A stretch of 64,000 nucleotides of DNA from QHXN01 sp032162705 (GTDB lineage: Bacteria; Acidobacteriota; Blastocatellia; Pyrinomonadales; Pyrinomonadaceae), in contig JAVRON010000081.1 in NCBI GenBank assembly GCA_032162705.1, forward strand, positions 6,044 to 70,043, in the 5' to 3' direction. Positions 1 to 9,165 of the stretch are shown here, piece by piece. A program made the position numbers and the translations under genes. Below the pieces are notes generated by a model. It saw only the letters and a list, made by a program, of their open reading frames with translations. It had not been told where the DNA came from and made no database searches. Each line of letters begins with the position of its first letter. The first letter of the stretch is position 1.

Positions 1-2
1 TC

Positions 3-527
3 CGCATGGCTCCGAAGCGTGGGGCGCGCGGCGCGTCCGAATATCAAGACATCCTTGCCGCCGCGAAGTACCTGCGCGGGCGCGACGACGTTGACGACAA
101 GCATCTCGGATTGTGGGGCGGCTCCTACGGCGGCTACCTGACGGCTCTGGGTCTTGCGCGCGACTCCGACATCTTCGCCGCGGGCGTCGATATGCACGGC
201 GTACACGATTGGTCGCAGCGTCTCTCGGGCGCGTCATGGATCGACTACAACAACCGCGACGCGCAGAAGGTCGCGCTCGACTCGTCGCCCGTCGGCTCGA
301 TCACGAAATGGCGCTCGCCCGTTTTGCTCATCCACGGCGACGACGACCGCAACGTCTCGTTCTCACAGACGGTCGATCTGGCACGCCGCCTCCGCGAGCA
401 GAACGTCGAGTTCGAGCAGTTAATCTTTCCCGACGACATACACGACTTCCTTCTGCATCGCCACTGGCTCGCGGCGTACAAGGCCGGGGCTGACTTCTTT
501 AACCGCAAGCTCAAAGGCCAAAGGTAA
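3..527 (+). CDS. S9-family prolyl oligopeptidase-like serine peptidase, C-terminal part
   Basis: The reading frame is open at the left edge, so only the C-terminal catalytic part (about 175 residues) is visible. It has the alpha/beta-hydrolase end of S9 peptidases: nucleophile elbow GGSYGG, the acid in HGDDDRNV and the catalytic histidine in DDIHDF, in the correct order and spacing. S9 enzymes (DPP4/acylaminoacyl peptidase type) cleave short peptides, often after proline, and many bacterial members carry an N-terminal propeller that would lie outside the window. The family is clear; substrate and subcellular location cannot be judged from this fragment. moaC follows 44 bp downstream on the same strand. 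Confidence 0.88.
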   Translation, partial: RMAPKRGARGASEYQDILAAAKYLRGRDDVDDKHLGLWGGSYGGYLTALGLARDSDIFAAGVDMHGVHDWSQRLSGASWIDYNNRDAQKVALDSSPVGSITKWRSPVLLIHGDDDRNVSFSQTVDLARRLREQNVEFEQLIFPDDIHDFLLHRHWLAAYKAGADFFNRKLKGQR

Positions 528-571
528 GCGCCGAGTCTGTCTTTGCGTTCAACCATCATTCTCCGAATCAC

Positions 572-1042
572 ATGAGCGACTTATCACACATGGACGAGCA
601 AGGCCGCGTGGCGATGGTGGACACGAGCGCGAAGGAGGCGACGGCGCGGCGTGCCGTTGCTTCTGCGCGCGTGCTGTTGTCGCCCGCGACGGTCGAGGCG
701 GTGCGCGAGCGACGCACGCCGAAGGGCGACCCGCTTGAGACGGCGCGCATCGCGGGCATCATGGCCGCCAAGCGCACCGCCGAACTCATCCCGCTGTGCC
801 ACCCCCTCCCGCTCACGCACGTGGAGGTACGCGCGGAACTGCGCGACGACGGCGTCTACATCGAAGCCGAGGCCGCGACCAACGCGCAGACCGGCGTCGA
901 GATGGAGGCACTCACCGCTGCCTCGGTCGCCGCGCTCACCGTCTACGACATGTGCAAGGCTGTCGAGCGAGGCATCACGATCACCGATGTGCGGCTCGAA
1001 GAGAAGACCGGCGGCAAGTCCGGCACATGGACTAGAGGCTAG
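572..1042 (+). CDS. moaC: Cyclic pyranopterin monophosphate synthase MoaC
   Basis: 156 residues, the usual MoaC length. MoaC converts the MoaA product into cyclic pyranopterin monophosphate, an early step of molybdenum cofactor synthesis. Visible family signatures are AAKRTAELIPLCHPLPLTHV (substrate-binding histidine region), TGVEMEALTAASVAALTVYD and the C-terminal EEKTGGKSG carrying the conserved lysines. Start at 572 is the first ATG; another in-frame ATG is at 590 and the Shine-Dalgarno is weak. The last four codons (ACT AGA GGC TAG) lie inside the CTAGAGG repeat element that begins at 1032, so the repeat supplies the C-terminal TRG tail and the stop. No other Moco gene is in the window, and I saw no Moco riboswitch. 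Confidence 0.95.
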   Translation: MSDLSHMDEQGRVAMVDTSAKEATARRAVASARVLLSPATVEAVRERRTPKGDPLETARIAGIMAAKRTAELIPLCHPLPLTHVEVRAELRDDGVYIEAEAATNAQTGVEMEALTAASVAALTVYDMCKAVERGITITDVRLEEKTGGKSGTWTRG

Positions 1043-1128
1043 AGGCTAGAGACTAGAGGCTAGTTAAGACGAGTTGTCATAACCAGTCTCTAGCCTCTAG
1101 CCTCTAGCCTCTAGCCTCTAGCCTCTAA
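1032..1128. repeat. Inverted heptamer-repeat element, CTAGAGG family
   Basis: The left arm is tandem CTAGAGG-like heptamers (about 1032-1064). The right arm is tandem CCTCTAG (about 1085-1127), its reverse complement. A short loop of about 20 bp separates them. It lies between two convergent genes and overlaps the 3' end of moaC. Both strands carry TAG in the unit and a 7-nt period shifts frame each copy, so translation is stopped in all frames. It could act as a bidirectional 3' hairpin; function is inferred. Confidence 0.85.
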
Positions 1129-1129
1129 C

Positions 1130-2758
1130 TTATTGCAGACCGAAGCGTGCGCGGTATTCGGCGGAGACGAGGAAGGCGTGGATCATGTCGTTATAGTCGG
1201 CGTCCACGCTCGGCAGACGACTGTTCAGCTTGTTGACCCAGAAGTTGAAGCCGCCGGTGTCGCAGACTTCTGGGTCGCAGGTGCGCCGTAGGTATGCGGA
1301 GTAGCTCTGGCGGACGAACTCGCGGTTGTAGGAGGCCGAGCCGCGCAACTGTTCGTTTAGCTCGGGGTGATGGCCGATGAACTCGGCGGAATAGAAGAAG
1401 GCGCGCGACACGTCAACGCTCTTGCGGTCGTTGCAGGCCACGTCCGTCCCGCACTTCTCGATCTCGCCCGCCCAGAAGTCCCAGCCCTGTTGGTCAGGCT
1501 CACGTCCCAGAAAGTCCTTGTAGTGTGCGCGCACCAGCTCGCGTGCGAAGCTCACGCGGACGACCAGCCCCGTGAAGATGCTTGTGATGAAGATGTCGCC
1601 GTTCTTCGGGTCACGCGCGAGGCTTGTCGGAGAGATGAGCGGCGAGGCCAGTGTGACCGGAGCCGACCCGTCGAACATGAGCAGTCGTCCGGGCGCGTTC
1701 TGCAACATGTCCGTGCTGAACGAGAGGACGAAGTAGTGCGTCGGGTCAACGTTCTGTGTGACTTGTTGAGTGACGGACGCAAGCGGCGGCTCGTTGCTGT
1801 TCTCCCGCGGCGGGATGCGGACGGGGAACAGGTCAATCGCCGTCGTCAGATTCTGGATGAGCGACCCCTGCGCGCCCGTGACAAGATCGACCTGCCTGAC
1901 TTCGGCGACGCCCGTGGGAAACGGGAAGCCGGTCAGCGTCGGGATAAGGAGCCGGTCGCCGAAGAGCCTGACCGAGTCGGGCACGGCATCTATCTTCGGC
2001 GGGCCGAACGGCAGAGGGTTGTTGTACTGCGCGAAGGTTGAGAGCGTCGAGACGCTGCCCGATTCCGCGCCGACCGTGGAGACTTTGTTCAGGCTCGCGT
2101 CCACGACGTAGAGAAGGTTTCCGTTGACGGCGACGCCGAACGGGTTCGAGACGCGCACGTTGTCTGTGAAGTCCGGGCGCGGCGCGGCTTCGTAGTCCGG
2201 GAAGTCCGTCACCAACTCGATTGTGAGTTTGTCGCCGCCCGAGTTCGAGAGCGCGAGCTTCGCGCCACCCTTGAGCGACGCATGGTCAGCCGCGCTGAGT
2301 GTAAAGCCCGAAGTCATCTCCTCGACGTTCGCGGGAACCTGTAGCGCGAGCAGTGAGCTAAAGATCGGCGAGGAAGGGTTCGGGTTGACCTTCTCGGAAG
2401 CGGGCGCGGGGCCCGCCTGCGTGGCGTCGCCGCCGCCGATGAGCAGGTAGATCGTGCGTCCACGCAGCGCCAGACCCGAAGGCCCGGACATCCCTCCGTC
2501 CGCACTGGGCCCCGCGGGCAGGCCGTCGAGAATGGTTCTGCGCGCGTGTGTCTGCCGGTCTATGAGCGAGAGCCTGCCCGCGTTCGGGCCGTCGCCCGAC
2601 TCGGCAACGAGCAGGTTGCCCTTCGCCGTCATCACTATCTTGGACGGGGCCTTCAGGCCGCCCGCGAAGACCGAACTCGACTGTGCGTAAGCGACCGTGC
2701 TCCAGAAGCCACAGGCCACTACGGCGGAGATGAGAAGCAAGAGATTTTTGATTTTCAT
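1130..2758 (-). CDS. Secreted ScyD/NHL-type beta-propeller protein with C-terminal DUF4214
   Basis: 542 residues with a clear Sec signal peptide (MKIKN, hydrophobic stretch, likely cleavage after AYA near residue 25). Residues ~30-400 have the pattern of a ScyD/ScyE-like or NHL six-bladed propeller (for example SKIVMTAKGNLLVAES, NPFGVAVNGNLLYVVDAS, SPTSLARDPKNGDIFITS). The C-terminus carries two DUF4214 copies (YKDFLGREPDQQGWDFW and a second copy ending GGFNFWVNKL). The second copy has a cysteine pair (CDPEVC) that could form a disulfide. DUF4214 is frequent in extracellular proteins; no enzymatic residue set is visible. It is convergent with moaC. Likely exported; binding partner unknown. 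Confidence 0.85.
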   Translation of the reverse strand: MKIKNLLLLISAVVACGFWSTVAYAQSSSVFAGGLKAPSKIVMTAKGNLLVAESGDGPNAGRLSLIDRQTHARRTILDGLPAGPSADGGMSGPSGLALRGRTIYLLIGGGDATQAGPAPASEKVNPNPSSPIFSSLLALQVPANVEEMTSGFTLSAADHASLKGGAKLALSNSGGDKLTIELVTDFPDYEAAPRPDFTDNVRVSNPFGVAVNGNLLYVVDASLNKVSTVGAESGSVSTLSTFAQYNNPLPFGPPKIDAVPDSVRLFGDRLLIPTLTGFPFPTGVAEVRQVDLVTGAQGSLIQNLTTAIDLFPVRIPPRENSNEPPLASVTQQVTQNVDPTHYFVLSFSTDMLQNAPGRLLMFDGSAPVTLASPLISPTSLARDPKNGDIFITSIFTGLVVRVSFARELVRAHYKDFLGREPDQQGWDFWAGEIEKCGTDVACNDRKSVDVSRAFFYSAEFIGHHPELNEQLRGSASYNREFVRQSYSAYLRRTCDPEVCDTGGFNFWVNKLNSRLPSVDADYNDMIHAFLVSAEYRARFGLQ

Positions 2759-2926
2759 GGCAGTCCTCCTCTAACGAACCAGACCGAAAAGTCTTTCCGA
2801 GCGGCGCGCGAGCGCCTACGTTTGTGTCTACTCATTTACGCGAGGTTCCAGCGCCGAATCAGTCACGGCCGCGCGAAAAAATTTCCACCCCCAGTTGAGG
2901 GACGATACGATGCGACGCAAAAGTGC

Positions 2927-2932
2927 TATAAT
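2927..2932 (+). promoter_or_regulatory. Extended -10 element upstream of the sigma/kinase pair
   Basis: TATAAT preceded by TGC, i.e. an extended -10, 60 bp before the sigma-factor ATG at 2992. No good -35 lies at 17 bp. The same TATAATCC hexamer-plus-CC recurs at 32265 and 63817. The rest of the 233-bp gap (2759-2991) holds no recognisable gene; its left part should carry the minus-strand promoter of the propeller gene. Confidence 0.5.
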
Positions 2933-2991
2933 CCGGGCGTTTTTCCGGTCTCCGGGCTTCGCCGCCCAAGCGCACGGGGGTTCCCCCTCCT

Positions 2992-3567
2992 ATGACTTCC
3001 TCGACGCCTTCGCCACTGGAGATGACCGAGCTGCTCGCCGCCTGGAGCGATGGCGACCGCGAGGCGCTCGACCAACTCCTGCCTCTCGTCGAGCGCGAGC
3101 TTCACCGCCTGGCACACCACTACATGAGCAGGGAGCGCCCCGACCACACGCTCCAGACCAGCGCGCTCGTCAACGAGGCATATCTCAAGCTCATCGACCA
3201 GACGCGCGTGCGCTGGCAGAACCGCGCGCACTTCTTCGCCATCGCCGCACAGACGATGCGCCGCATCCTGATCGACCACGCGCGACGGCGTCGTTACGGA
3301 AAACGCGGCGGCGGTGCGATGGAGCTTCCGCTCGACGAAGCGGCGGTGCTCACGGACGAGAGGGCAGCAGAGTTAGTCGCGCTCGACGAAGCATTGAGCG
3401 TTCTGGCGGAGGTTGACGAGCGGAAGGTGAAGGTAGTGGAGCTACGCTTCTTCGGCGGGCTGTCGGTCGAAGAGACGGCGGAGGTTTTGAAGGTCTCGCC
3501 CGAAACGGTCGGGCGCGAGTGGAGGCGCGCGAAAGCCTTCCTGCACCGTGAGATTCAGAGGAATTGA
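2992..3567 (+). CDS. ECF-like RNA polymerase sigma factor of the acidobacterial TIGR02999 type
   Basis: 191 residues with sigma-70 region 2 at about 20-95 (YMSRERPDHTLQTSALVNEA, then HFFAIAAQTMRRILIDHARR) and region 4 at about 130-185 (VVELRFFGGLSVEETAEVL, SPETVGREWRRAKAFL). The phrase LQTSALVNEAYLKL is typical of the sig-70_X6 subfamily that is expanded in Acidobacteriota and Planctomycetota and often lies next to Ser/Thr kinases. It sits 7 bp before the kinase start, so the two are almost surely cotranscribed. No anti-sigma gene is adjacent, so control by the kinase is plausible but inferred. The upstream TATAAT suggests housekeeping transcription. Confidence 0.92.
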   Translation: MTSSTPSPLEMTELLAAWSDGDREALDQLLPLVERELHRLAHHYMSRERPDHTLQTSALVNEAYLKLIDQTRVRWQNRAHFFAIAAQTMRRILIDHARRRRYGKRGGGAMELPLDEAAVLTDERAAELVALDEALSVLAEVDERKVKVVELRFFGGLSVEETAEVLKVSPETVGREWRRAKAFLHREIQRN

Positions 3568-3574
3568 AGCGCCG

Positions 3575-6500
3575 ATGGACAAGGAACGCTGGCGGCAGAT
3601 AGATACCATCTTCAAAGCGGCGCTCGAACTCTCGACCGGCGAGCGTGCGGCCTTCCTCGAACGCGCCTGCGCCGGCGATGCCGCGTTGCGCGAAGAGGTC
3701 GAGTCGCTCATCGCGAACGACCGCGAGGGCGACTTCATGGAAGCGCACGCGTTCGAGGAGGCGACGCGGTTGCTCGCCGCCAAGCGCGAGCGTGAGCTGT
3801 CGCTTGCGGGAAAGACCGTCGGGCCCTACAAAATCATCTCGCGCATCGGCGCGGGCGGAATGGGCGAGGTGCACTTGGCCGTCCACACGCGGACGGGCCG
3901 CAAGGTGGCGCTCAAGCTTTTGCCCGCTCACCACACAGGAGACGAGCAGCGCGTGCGACGCTTCCAGCAGGAGGCACGCGCGGTGCTCGCCTTGAACCAC
4001 CCGAACATCGTCACGATCTACGACATCGAGCAGGCAGACGGCGCGTGCGTCATTGCCTCAGAGTTCATCGAAGGCGAGACGCTGCGCACACACATGACGC
4101 GCGACACGCTCACGCTGTCCGACGCGCTCGACGTGGCCGCACAGGTCTCCGCCGCGCTCGCCGCCGCGCACGCCGCAGGCATTGTTCACCGCGACATCAA
4201 GCCGGAGAACGTCATGCTCCGCCCCGACGGCTTCGTCAAAGTTCTCGACTTCGGGCTGGCGAAACTAACGGAGCGCCCCGACGGCGCAGGGTCGAGCGCG
4301 CCGACGCTGGCCTCGGTCAATACAGACCCCGGCGTCGTCCTCGGGACTGTCAGTTACATGTCGCCCGAGCAGGCGCGCGGGCTTGAAGTGGACGCGCGCA
4401 CAGACATCTGGTCGCTCGGCGTCGTGCTCTACGAGATGGCAACGGGGCGCGTGCCGTTTGTGGGCGAGACGCCGACCGACGTGCTGGCCTCGATCATCGG
4501 CAAGGAGCCGCCGCCGCTCGCGCGCTACCTGAAGGCCGTGCCCGAGACGCTCGAATGGATCGTCACCAAGACTCTGACCAAAGACCGGGAGGGGCGCTAC
4601 CAGACGGCCCGAGAGCTTCTAACCGACCTCAAGCGTCTGAAGCAGCAGTTAGAGTTCGAGGCCGTGGCCGAGCGCTCCGGCGAAGCGGCGACCGCTGACA
4701 CCGGCGCGGGAGCGCACAGCGGAGATGCTGCGGCGCAGCGCAAAGATGCGTCGCAGAGCGGAGGGACGACCGGAGGCGCGGGCGGTTCAACCTCTCAGAT
4801 CGCTTCTAGCCGGATGCAGACAACTACTCCGTTGGACACGGCGGCCCGCACCACTTCGAGCGCCGAGTACATCGTCGAAGAGATCAAGCGTCACAGACTG
4901 GGCGCGGCCATCGTCGCGATGTTCGCATCGCTCGCGCTCGTCGCGGGCGCGCTTGGCCTGTACAGGCTCTTTAGACGCGGACAGTCCGCGCCGTTCCAGA
5001 CGATGCAGCTCACGCGCCTGTCGGACACGAGTCAGGCCGTCGAGACCGCGGTCTCGCCGCGTGGCGACTTCGTCGTCTTCATCAAGGAGGAGGCCGGGCG
5101 GCAGAGCCTCTGGCTCAGGCAGACTTCAGCCGCCAGCAGCGTGCAGATCGCCCCGCCCGCCGAAGGGGTGCGTTACGCCGTCCCCGTCTTCTCGCGCGCG
5201 GGCGACTTTATCTTCTACCTCAAGAGCGACAAGCCAGGCCCGCGCATGACGCTCTATCGCATGGCGACGCTCGGCGGCGGCGAGACGAAGCTGATCGAAG
5301 ACATCAGCACCTTCGACACCAGAAGCAACTTCAGCCTCTCGCCCGACGGCAAGCAGGCCGCCTTCGTCCGCCTCGACGCGCAGCTTCAACGCTCGCTCGT
5401 CATCGCCGACCTTGAGGGCGGCGGCGAGCGTGTGCTGCTGGCGCGGCGTCTGCCACGGTTCGTCGCAGCCCCGCAGTGGTCACCCGACGGTCAGACCATC
5501 GCCTGCATCGACGGCAATTTCGACTCAAGGGGCGTTCCGGGTGGAGACAGGGTTGTGTTGGGCGTGCGCGTCGCGGACGGGGTTGAAGTTAATATCCCGA
5601 ACCAGAACTGGTCGCAGCTGCGGAGCCTCACGTGGATTCCGGATTCGAGCGGGCTGGTCGTCTCGGCCTCGGAGAAGCATGGCGGCCCCTTACAGCTCTG
5701 GCATCTCGCCTACCCCGACGGAACGACGCGCAGAATCACCAACGACCTGAGCGACTACGCGGGCGTGAGCCTGACCGCCGACTCATCCTCGCTCGCCTCC
5801 GTGCAGATCAATCAGCGCCTGAACATCTGGACGGCGACGCCGGAGAAGAACTCCTGGAGTCTCGCACAACTCACCGACGGCGAGGGCCGGCACGACGGCG
5901 AGTTCGGCGTCTCGTGGGCGGGCGAAGGGCGTGTCGTCTATCACTCGATGGCGGGCGGCAAGTCCGACATCTGGGTCGTGGACGGCGCAGGCCATCAGAG
6001 ACAGTTGACCTCCGGCGGCGGCGTCAACCTCTTCCCTTCCGCCTCGCCCGACGGGCGCTACATCGTCTTTGGGTCAGACCGCTCGGGCGTCTCCTCTCTG
6101 TGGAGGATGGATTCGGACGGCAGCCACCCCAAACAATTAACGAGCGACGGCAGCATTCCCCGTTGCTCGCCCGACGGCCAATGGGTCTACTACTACATGG
6201 TCGGCATACTGTTTAAGGTTTCGATTGAAGGCGGCACGCCCGTGAAGATTCAGATTCCCGACAAAGACCTCGCGGCCTCGCCGGTGCTCTCGCCCGACGG
6301 CAGGCTCATCGCCTGCAACTACCTCGTCGGCCAGCCCGGCGCGCAGTTCCGCCTCGCCGTCATCCCCGCAGAAGGCGGCAGCCCCTTGCGCATCTTCGAC
6401 ACACCGACGGGCCCGATCAAGCCGCTGCGCTGGACTCCGGACGGACGCGCCATCCTCTACATCCTCAGGCGGGACGGGGTCGGGAACATCTGGAGCCAGC

Positions 6501-6643
6501 CGCTCGACGGCGGCCCAGCCGTGCCGTTGACTTCGTTCACCTCCGACGACATCAACAACTTCGACATCGCGCCCGACGGGCGACTCGTCCTCTCCCGCGG
6601 CGGTGCGACCAGCAGCGTCGTCATCCTCGGCGGCTGGCAGTAG
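3575..6643 (+). CDS. Membrane Ser/Thr protein kinase with periplasmic WD40-like/TolB beta-propeller
   Basis: 1022 residues from the preferred ATG at 3575, just after the sigma-factor stop at 3567 with AGAGGA upstream; an in-frame ATG at 3548 inside the sigma gene is less likely. A short N-terminal acidobacterial kinase cap (1-80) precedes a Hanks kinase domain (about 84-355): glycine loop IGAGGMGEV, VALK lysine near 114, HRDIKPENV with Asp near 207, DFG near 225 and GTVSYMSPEQARG. All catalytic residues are present. A Ser/Gly/Thr-rich linker leads to one transmembrane helix (about 442-465). The rest consists of PD40/WD40-like blades with repeated SPDG motifs, probably outside the membrane as sensor. 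The pair with the upstream sigma factor suggests a signal-transduction unit; the ligand is unknown. Confidence 0.93.
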   Translation: MDKERWRQIDTIFKAALELSTGERAAFLERACAGDAALREEVESLIANDREGDFMEAHAFEEATRLLAAKRERELSLAGKTVGPYKIISRIGAGGMGEVHLAVHTRTGRKVALKLLPAHHTGDEQRVRRFQQEARAVLALNHPNIVTIYDIEQADGACVIASEFIEGETLRTHMTRDTLTLSDALDVAAQVSAALAAAHAAGIVHRDIKPENVMLRPDGFVKVLDFGLAKLTERPDGAGSSAPTLASVNTDPGVVLGTVSYMSPEQARGLEVDARTDIWSLGVVLYEMATGRVPFVGETPTDVLASIIGKEPPPLARYLKAVPETLEWIVTKTLTKDREGRYQTARELLTDLKRLKQQLEFEAVAERSGEAATADTGAGAHSGDAAAQRKDASQSGGTTGGAGGSTSQIASSRMQTTTPLDTAARTTSSAEYIVEEIKRHRLGAAIVAMFASLALVAGALGLYRLFRRGQSAPFQTMQLTRLSDTSQAVETAVSPRGDFVVFIKEEAGRQSLWLRQTSAASSVQIAPPAEGVRYAVPVFSRAGDFIFYLKSDKPGPRMTLYRMATLGGGETKLIEDISTFDTRSNFSLSPDGKQAAFVRLDAQLQRSLVIADLEGGGERVLLARRLPRFVAAPQWSPDGQTIACIDGNFDSRGVPGGDRVVLGVRVADGVEVNIPNQNWSQLRSLTWIPDSSGLVVSASEKHGGPLQLWHLAYPDGTTRRITNDLSDYAGVSLTADSSSLASVQINQRLNIWTATPEKNSWSLAQLTDGEGRHDGEFGVSWAGEGRVVYHSMAGGKSDIWVVDGAGHQRQLTSGGGVNLFPSASPDGRYIVFGSDRSGVSSLWRMDSDGSHPKQLTSDGSIPRCSPDGQWVYYYMVGILFKVSIEGGTPVKIQIPDKDLAASPVLSPDGRLIACNYLVGQPGAQFRLAVIPAEGGSPLRIFDTPTGPIKPLRWTPDGRAILYILRRDGVGNIWSQPLDGGPAVPLTSFTSDDINNFDIAPDGRLVLSRGGATSSVVILGGWQ

Positions 6644-6737
6644 GTCACGTTTCATCTTTCTTTCCGCGAACGCCTCGGAGTACAATGTCGTATCAGTTGA
6701 CGTGAACGCATCAGAAGCCCGCAGCGGAGACTTACAG

Positions 6738-7517
6738 ATGAAATTCAAGATCGCACACGACGCGCGCCCGCAGGTCACGACACTCCTCTTCGCAACCGTG
6801 CTCAGCCTCGCACTCTGGTACATCCCTTATGCGGAGATTCTGACCTACCCGTTCCGCATCTTCGTCACCTTCATCCACGAGGGCGGGCACGCGCTCGCGG
6901 CGCTCCTGACGGGAAACTCTGTTGTGAGCCTGACCGTCTCGACGACAGGCAGCGGCGAGGTCTACTCGGCGACGGGCGGAGTCCTCTCGCGGATGTTCGT
7001 CTCCAGCGCGGGATACCTGGGAGCGATGACGTTTGGGGCGCTGCTGCTCGTGCTTATCCGCCGCGCCTTCGCCGCGAGAATAGTGCTGGCCGCGTCGGGC
7101 GCATACGTCCTGCTCCTGACCATCTTCTTCGGCTTTCTCGCGCCGCTCTGGAATCTCAGCCTGCCCGGACTGTTCACGCTGGTCGCGGGCGTCGCGCTGC
7201 CCCTCGGGCTTTTCGCCGCGGCGCGTTATCTGGGGGCCCGCGTCGCCGCGTTTCTCGTCTCCTTCCTCGCGGTGCAGTGCGTCCTGAACGCGGTCTTCGA
7301 CCTGAAGAACGTGCTGCTGGCATCGGCGCTCTCCGACGCGCACACCGACGCCGCGAACATGCAGGCGGCCACGGGCATCTCCTCAATCTTCTGGGCCGTC
7401 TTCTGGATTGCAGTCTCGCTCGTCCTGCTCTCGCTCGCGCTGCGCGCCTACGTCGCGGGCAAGGATGCGCCGACGCAGCCTGACTTGCCGTTCGAGGACT
7501 CGCCGCTGGAAGTCTGA
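6738..7517 (+). CDS. M50B-like membrane metallopeptidase
   Basis: 259 residues, almost entirely membrane helices. HEGGH at residues 47-51 is the HExxH zinc motif inside a helix, as in site-2/M50 proteases. A later NAVFDLKNVL supplies the aspartate expected as third zinc ligand in M50B-like proteins. I chose ATG 6738 because the longer frame from 6603 overlaps the kinase C-terminus and its first 45 residues have no family-like features. It follows the kinase by 94 bp and may share its transcript. M50 proteases often release membrane-tethered regulators, but the substrate here is unknown. Confidence 0.8.
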   Translation: MKFKIAHDARPQVTTLLFATVLSLALWYIPYAEILTYPFRIFVTFIHEGGHALAALLTGNSVVSLTVSTTGSGEVYSATGGVLSRMFVSSAGYLGAMTFGALLLVLIRRAFAARIVLAASGAYVLLLTIFFGFLAPLWNLSLPGLFTLVAGVALPLGLFAAARYLGARVAAFLVSFLAVQCVLNAVFDLKNVLLASALSDAHTDAANMQAATGISSIFWAVFWIAVSLVLLSLALRAYVAGKDAPTQPDLPFEDSPLEV

Positions 7518-7547
7518 TAGTAGTCTGTCGGAAATTTAAGGCCGCAC

Positions 7548-7931
7548 TTGCAAGACATAACTCAGAGGCCGACCCGTACGAGCACAGAAGACGCCTCGCA
7601 CGGCGGCCTCTTCCCTTCTCCCGCCGAACATTCACAGACCCTAACGCCGCCACCACTGCTCGGCTCAACGCCGCCGCCACCGCTGACGCTCGGCTCGCTG
7701 CCAACGGGTGCGCGCCTCATCCTGCGCTGCCGCAAGGACTGGCGCGCGGCGACCGTTGCCGCCTTTGAATCCGAACTCGGGCGCGTCGTCTTGAATGTCG
7801 CCTCGCCCTCCGGCCATACCTACCGCGTCCGACGCCCCGCAGACTCGCCGCTCGCGCACGACGGCCACCTCCCCATACTCGGCGAAGGATGCTGGCGCGC
7901 TTGTCTCGCACGCTACGATGTTCGCTGGTGA
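7548..7931 (+). CDS. Conserved small hypothetical protein
   Basis: 127 residues from a TTG start at 7548; no ATG lies in a better position. The N-terminal 45 residues are proline-rich and probably disordered. The remainder has a compact beta-rich pattern (LPTGARLILRCRKDWRAATV, RVVLNVASPSGHTYRVRRP). I do not assign a family or function. It lies 30 bp after the M50 gene and is convergent with ctaA, whose stop is 10 bp away. There is no signal peptide, so it is probably cytoplasmic. The start is uncertain; the frame itself is supported by the dense packing. Confidence 0.55.
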   Translation: MQDITQRPTRTSTEDASHGGLFPSPAEHSQTLTPPPLLGSTPPPPLTLGSLPTGARLILRCRKDWRAATVAAFESELGRVVLNVASPSGHTYRVRRPADSPLAHDGHLPILGEGCWRACLARYDVRW

Positions 7932-7940
7932 AAGTGAAGT

Positions 7941-8942
7941 TTAGATTTCGACCACGGGTTGGAGACTGATTCGCTCGAAGTCTTCAAGGCGGGCTTCGCC
8001 GCGCGTGAGGCTCGCAGCCGAGAGCAGGACGAGCGCGAGCCACAGAAGGTCTGCGAGCAGGAGGTGGACGATCTGCAACCAGACGGGCGCGAGCAGCGCC
8101 GCATTCAAAAGCCCCACGCCGAACTGCGCCGCGACCAGCGTCAGCACAGAAGCGGCCCAGCGCCGCACCCATACGTCCGCATGTTTCTTCAACAGCGCGA
8201 AGGCGAAGTAAGCCAGATAGCCGCCGACGAGAATTGCCAGCAGCGGGTGCAGCCTGTACTGCCTGAGACTGAACAGAAGCCGCGACGCGGGCGTCATTCC
8301 TTCAACGCCGGAAAACCCTTCCGCGCTCTCCGGGAACAGAGTCGCCCCGAGCGCCGCGACCGCCCCGCTCACGCCGAGCGCCAGCGCACCGAGCAGCGCC
8401 GCGCCCACATGCCCGCTCAGGAACTCACGCAGCCGCGGCCTCTCGGACTCTCGCCGGGAAGCCCACCACGCCGTCAGCGCCAGCGCCGCGACGAGCAGGA
8501 ACGTGTTGAGAAGGTGAACCGAAAGATACACGGCGCGCGCCACCGAAGCGTTATCCGCCACGTACCTGAGCAGCACAAGCCCCGCGCCGATGAGCGACTC
8601 GGTCACGATCAAGAGTCCCGAGAGCAACGCGGCCCCTCGAACGGGATGCCCGCGCCTGAACTCCTTGAGCGCCCACACGACGAGCAACACGACGAGCAGG
8701 AACGCAATGCCGCTCGTCGCGCGGTGTGCGAACTCGACGAGCGTCTTGGCCTGCGTCGCGTCGGGCACGACCGAGCCGTTACACAGGGGCCAGTGCGCCC
8801 CGCATCCGTCGCCCGACCCGGACGCGCGCACATACGCGCCCCACAGGATGACCGCGAGCGTCAGCGCCGTCACGAACCACGCATAGGCGGCGAAACGCTT
8901 CCGCCCGGCGGTCGAAGAATAAGTTTGAGCAGTGGCTTCCAT
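7941..8942 (-). CDS. ctaA: Heme A synthase CtaA/COX15
   Basis: 333 residues with eight predicted membrane helices. CtaA oxidises the C8 methyl of heme O to a formyl group, giving heme A for aa3-type oxidases. The extracellular cysteine pair of bacterial CtaA is present in GSGDGCGAHWPLCNG. Conserved helix histidines appear in FAHRATS, SVHLLNTF, RLHPLLA and IVHLLLADLLW. ATG 8942 is the first plausible start. No ctaB or oxidase subunit is adjacent, so the gene is isolated from its pathway here. A candidate promoter lies about 25 bp upstream. Confidence 0.93.
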   Translation of the reverse strand: MEATAQTYSSTAGRKRFAAYAWFVTALTLAVILWGAYVRASGSGDGCGAHWPLCNGSVVPDATQAKTLVEFAHRATSGIAFLLVVLLVVWALKEFRRGHPVRGAALLSGLLIVTESLIGAGLVLLRYVADNASVARAVYLSVHLLNTFLLVAALALTAWWASRRESERPRLREFLSGHVGAALLGALALGVSGAVAALGATLFPESAEGFSGVEGMTPASRLLFSLRQYRLHPLLAILVGGYLAYFAFALLKKHADVWVRRWAASVLTLVAAQFGVGLLNAALLAPVWLQIVHLLLADLLWLALVLLSAASLTRGEARLEDFERISLQPVVEI

Positions 8943-8965
8943 GTTTGAAGAATAAGACCGAACGG

Positions 8966-8995
8966 ATTATCCAGCCTCGCCGGGGGCCAAATCAA
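8966..8995 (-). promoter_or_regulatory. Candidate promoter for ctaA
   Basis: Read on the minus strand: TTGATT (8995-8990), 18-bp spacer, GATAAT (8971-8966), 24 bp before the ctaA ATG. Both hexamers are close to the housekeeping consensus. Confidence 0.45.
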
Positions 8996-9019
8996 ATCAC
9001 GACTTGAGCACAATGCAGC

Positions 9020-9120
9020 TTGAGGTTCACCGCAGAGGCGCGGAGTTCGCGGAGACTCGCAGAGACTTGCCTTCCTCTGCGCCCCCTCTGCGACCTCAGC
9101 GCCTCTGCGGTGAACCTCAA
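9020..9120. repeat. Inverted repeat, CGCAGAGGCGC family
   Basis: A perfect 22-bp inverted repeat forms the ends (9020-9041 and 9099-9120). The interior holds further imperfect copies of short GCAGAG/CTCTGCG units. It sits between the stop of the PBP-SpoIID fusion gene (9166) and ctaA, so it could end or process that transcript. It resembles the 21365-21470 element in layout. Confidence 0.8.
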
Positions 9121-9165
9121 CGAACTTTACGCACAACTTTAGAGAGACTAAACCCGAAAAAGTTT

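Noticed and set aside
572..1042. A molybdenum-cofactor operon around moaC
   Set aside because: No other moa, mog or mod gene is visible nearby; moaC stands alone in this window.
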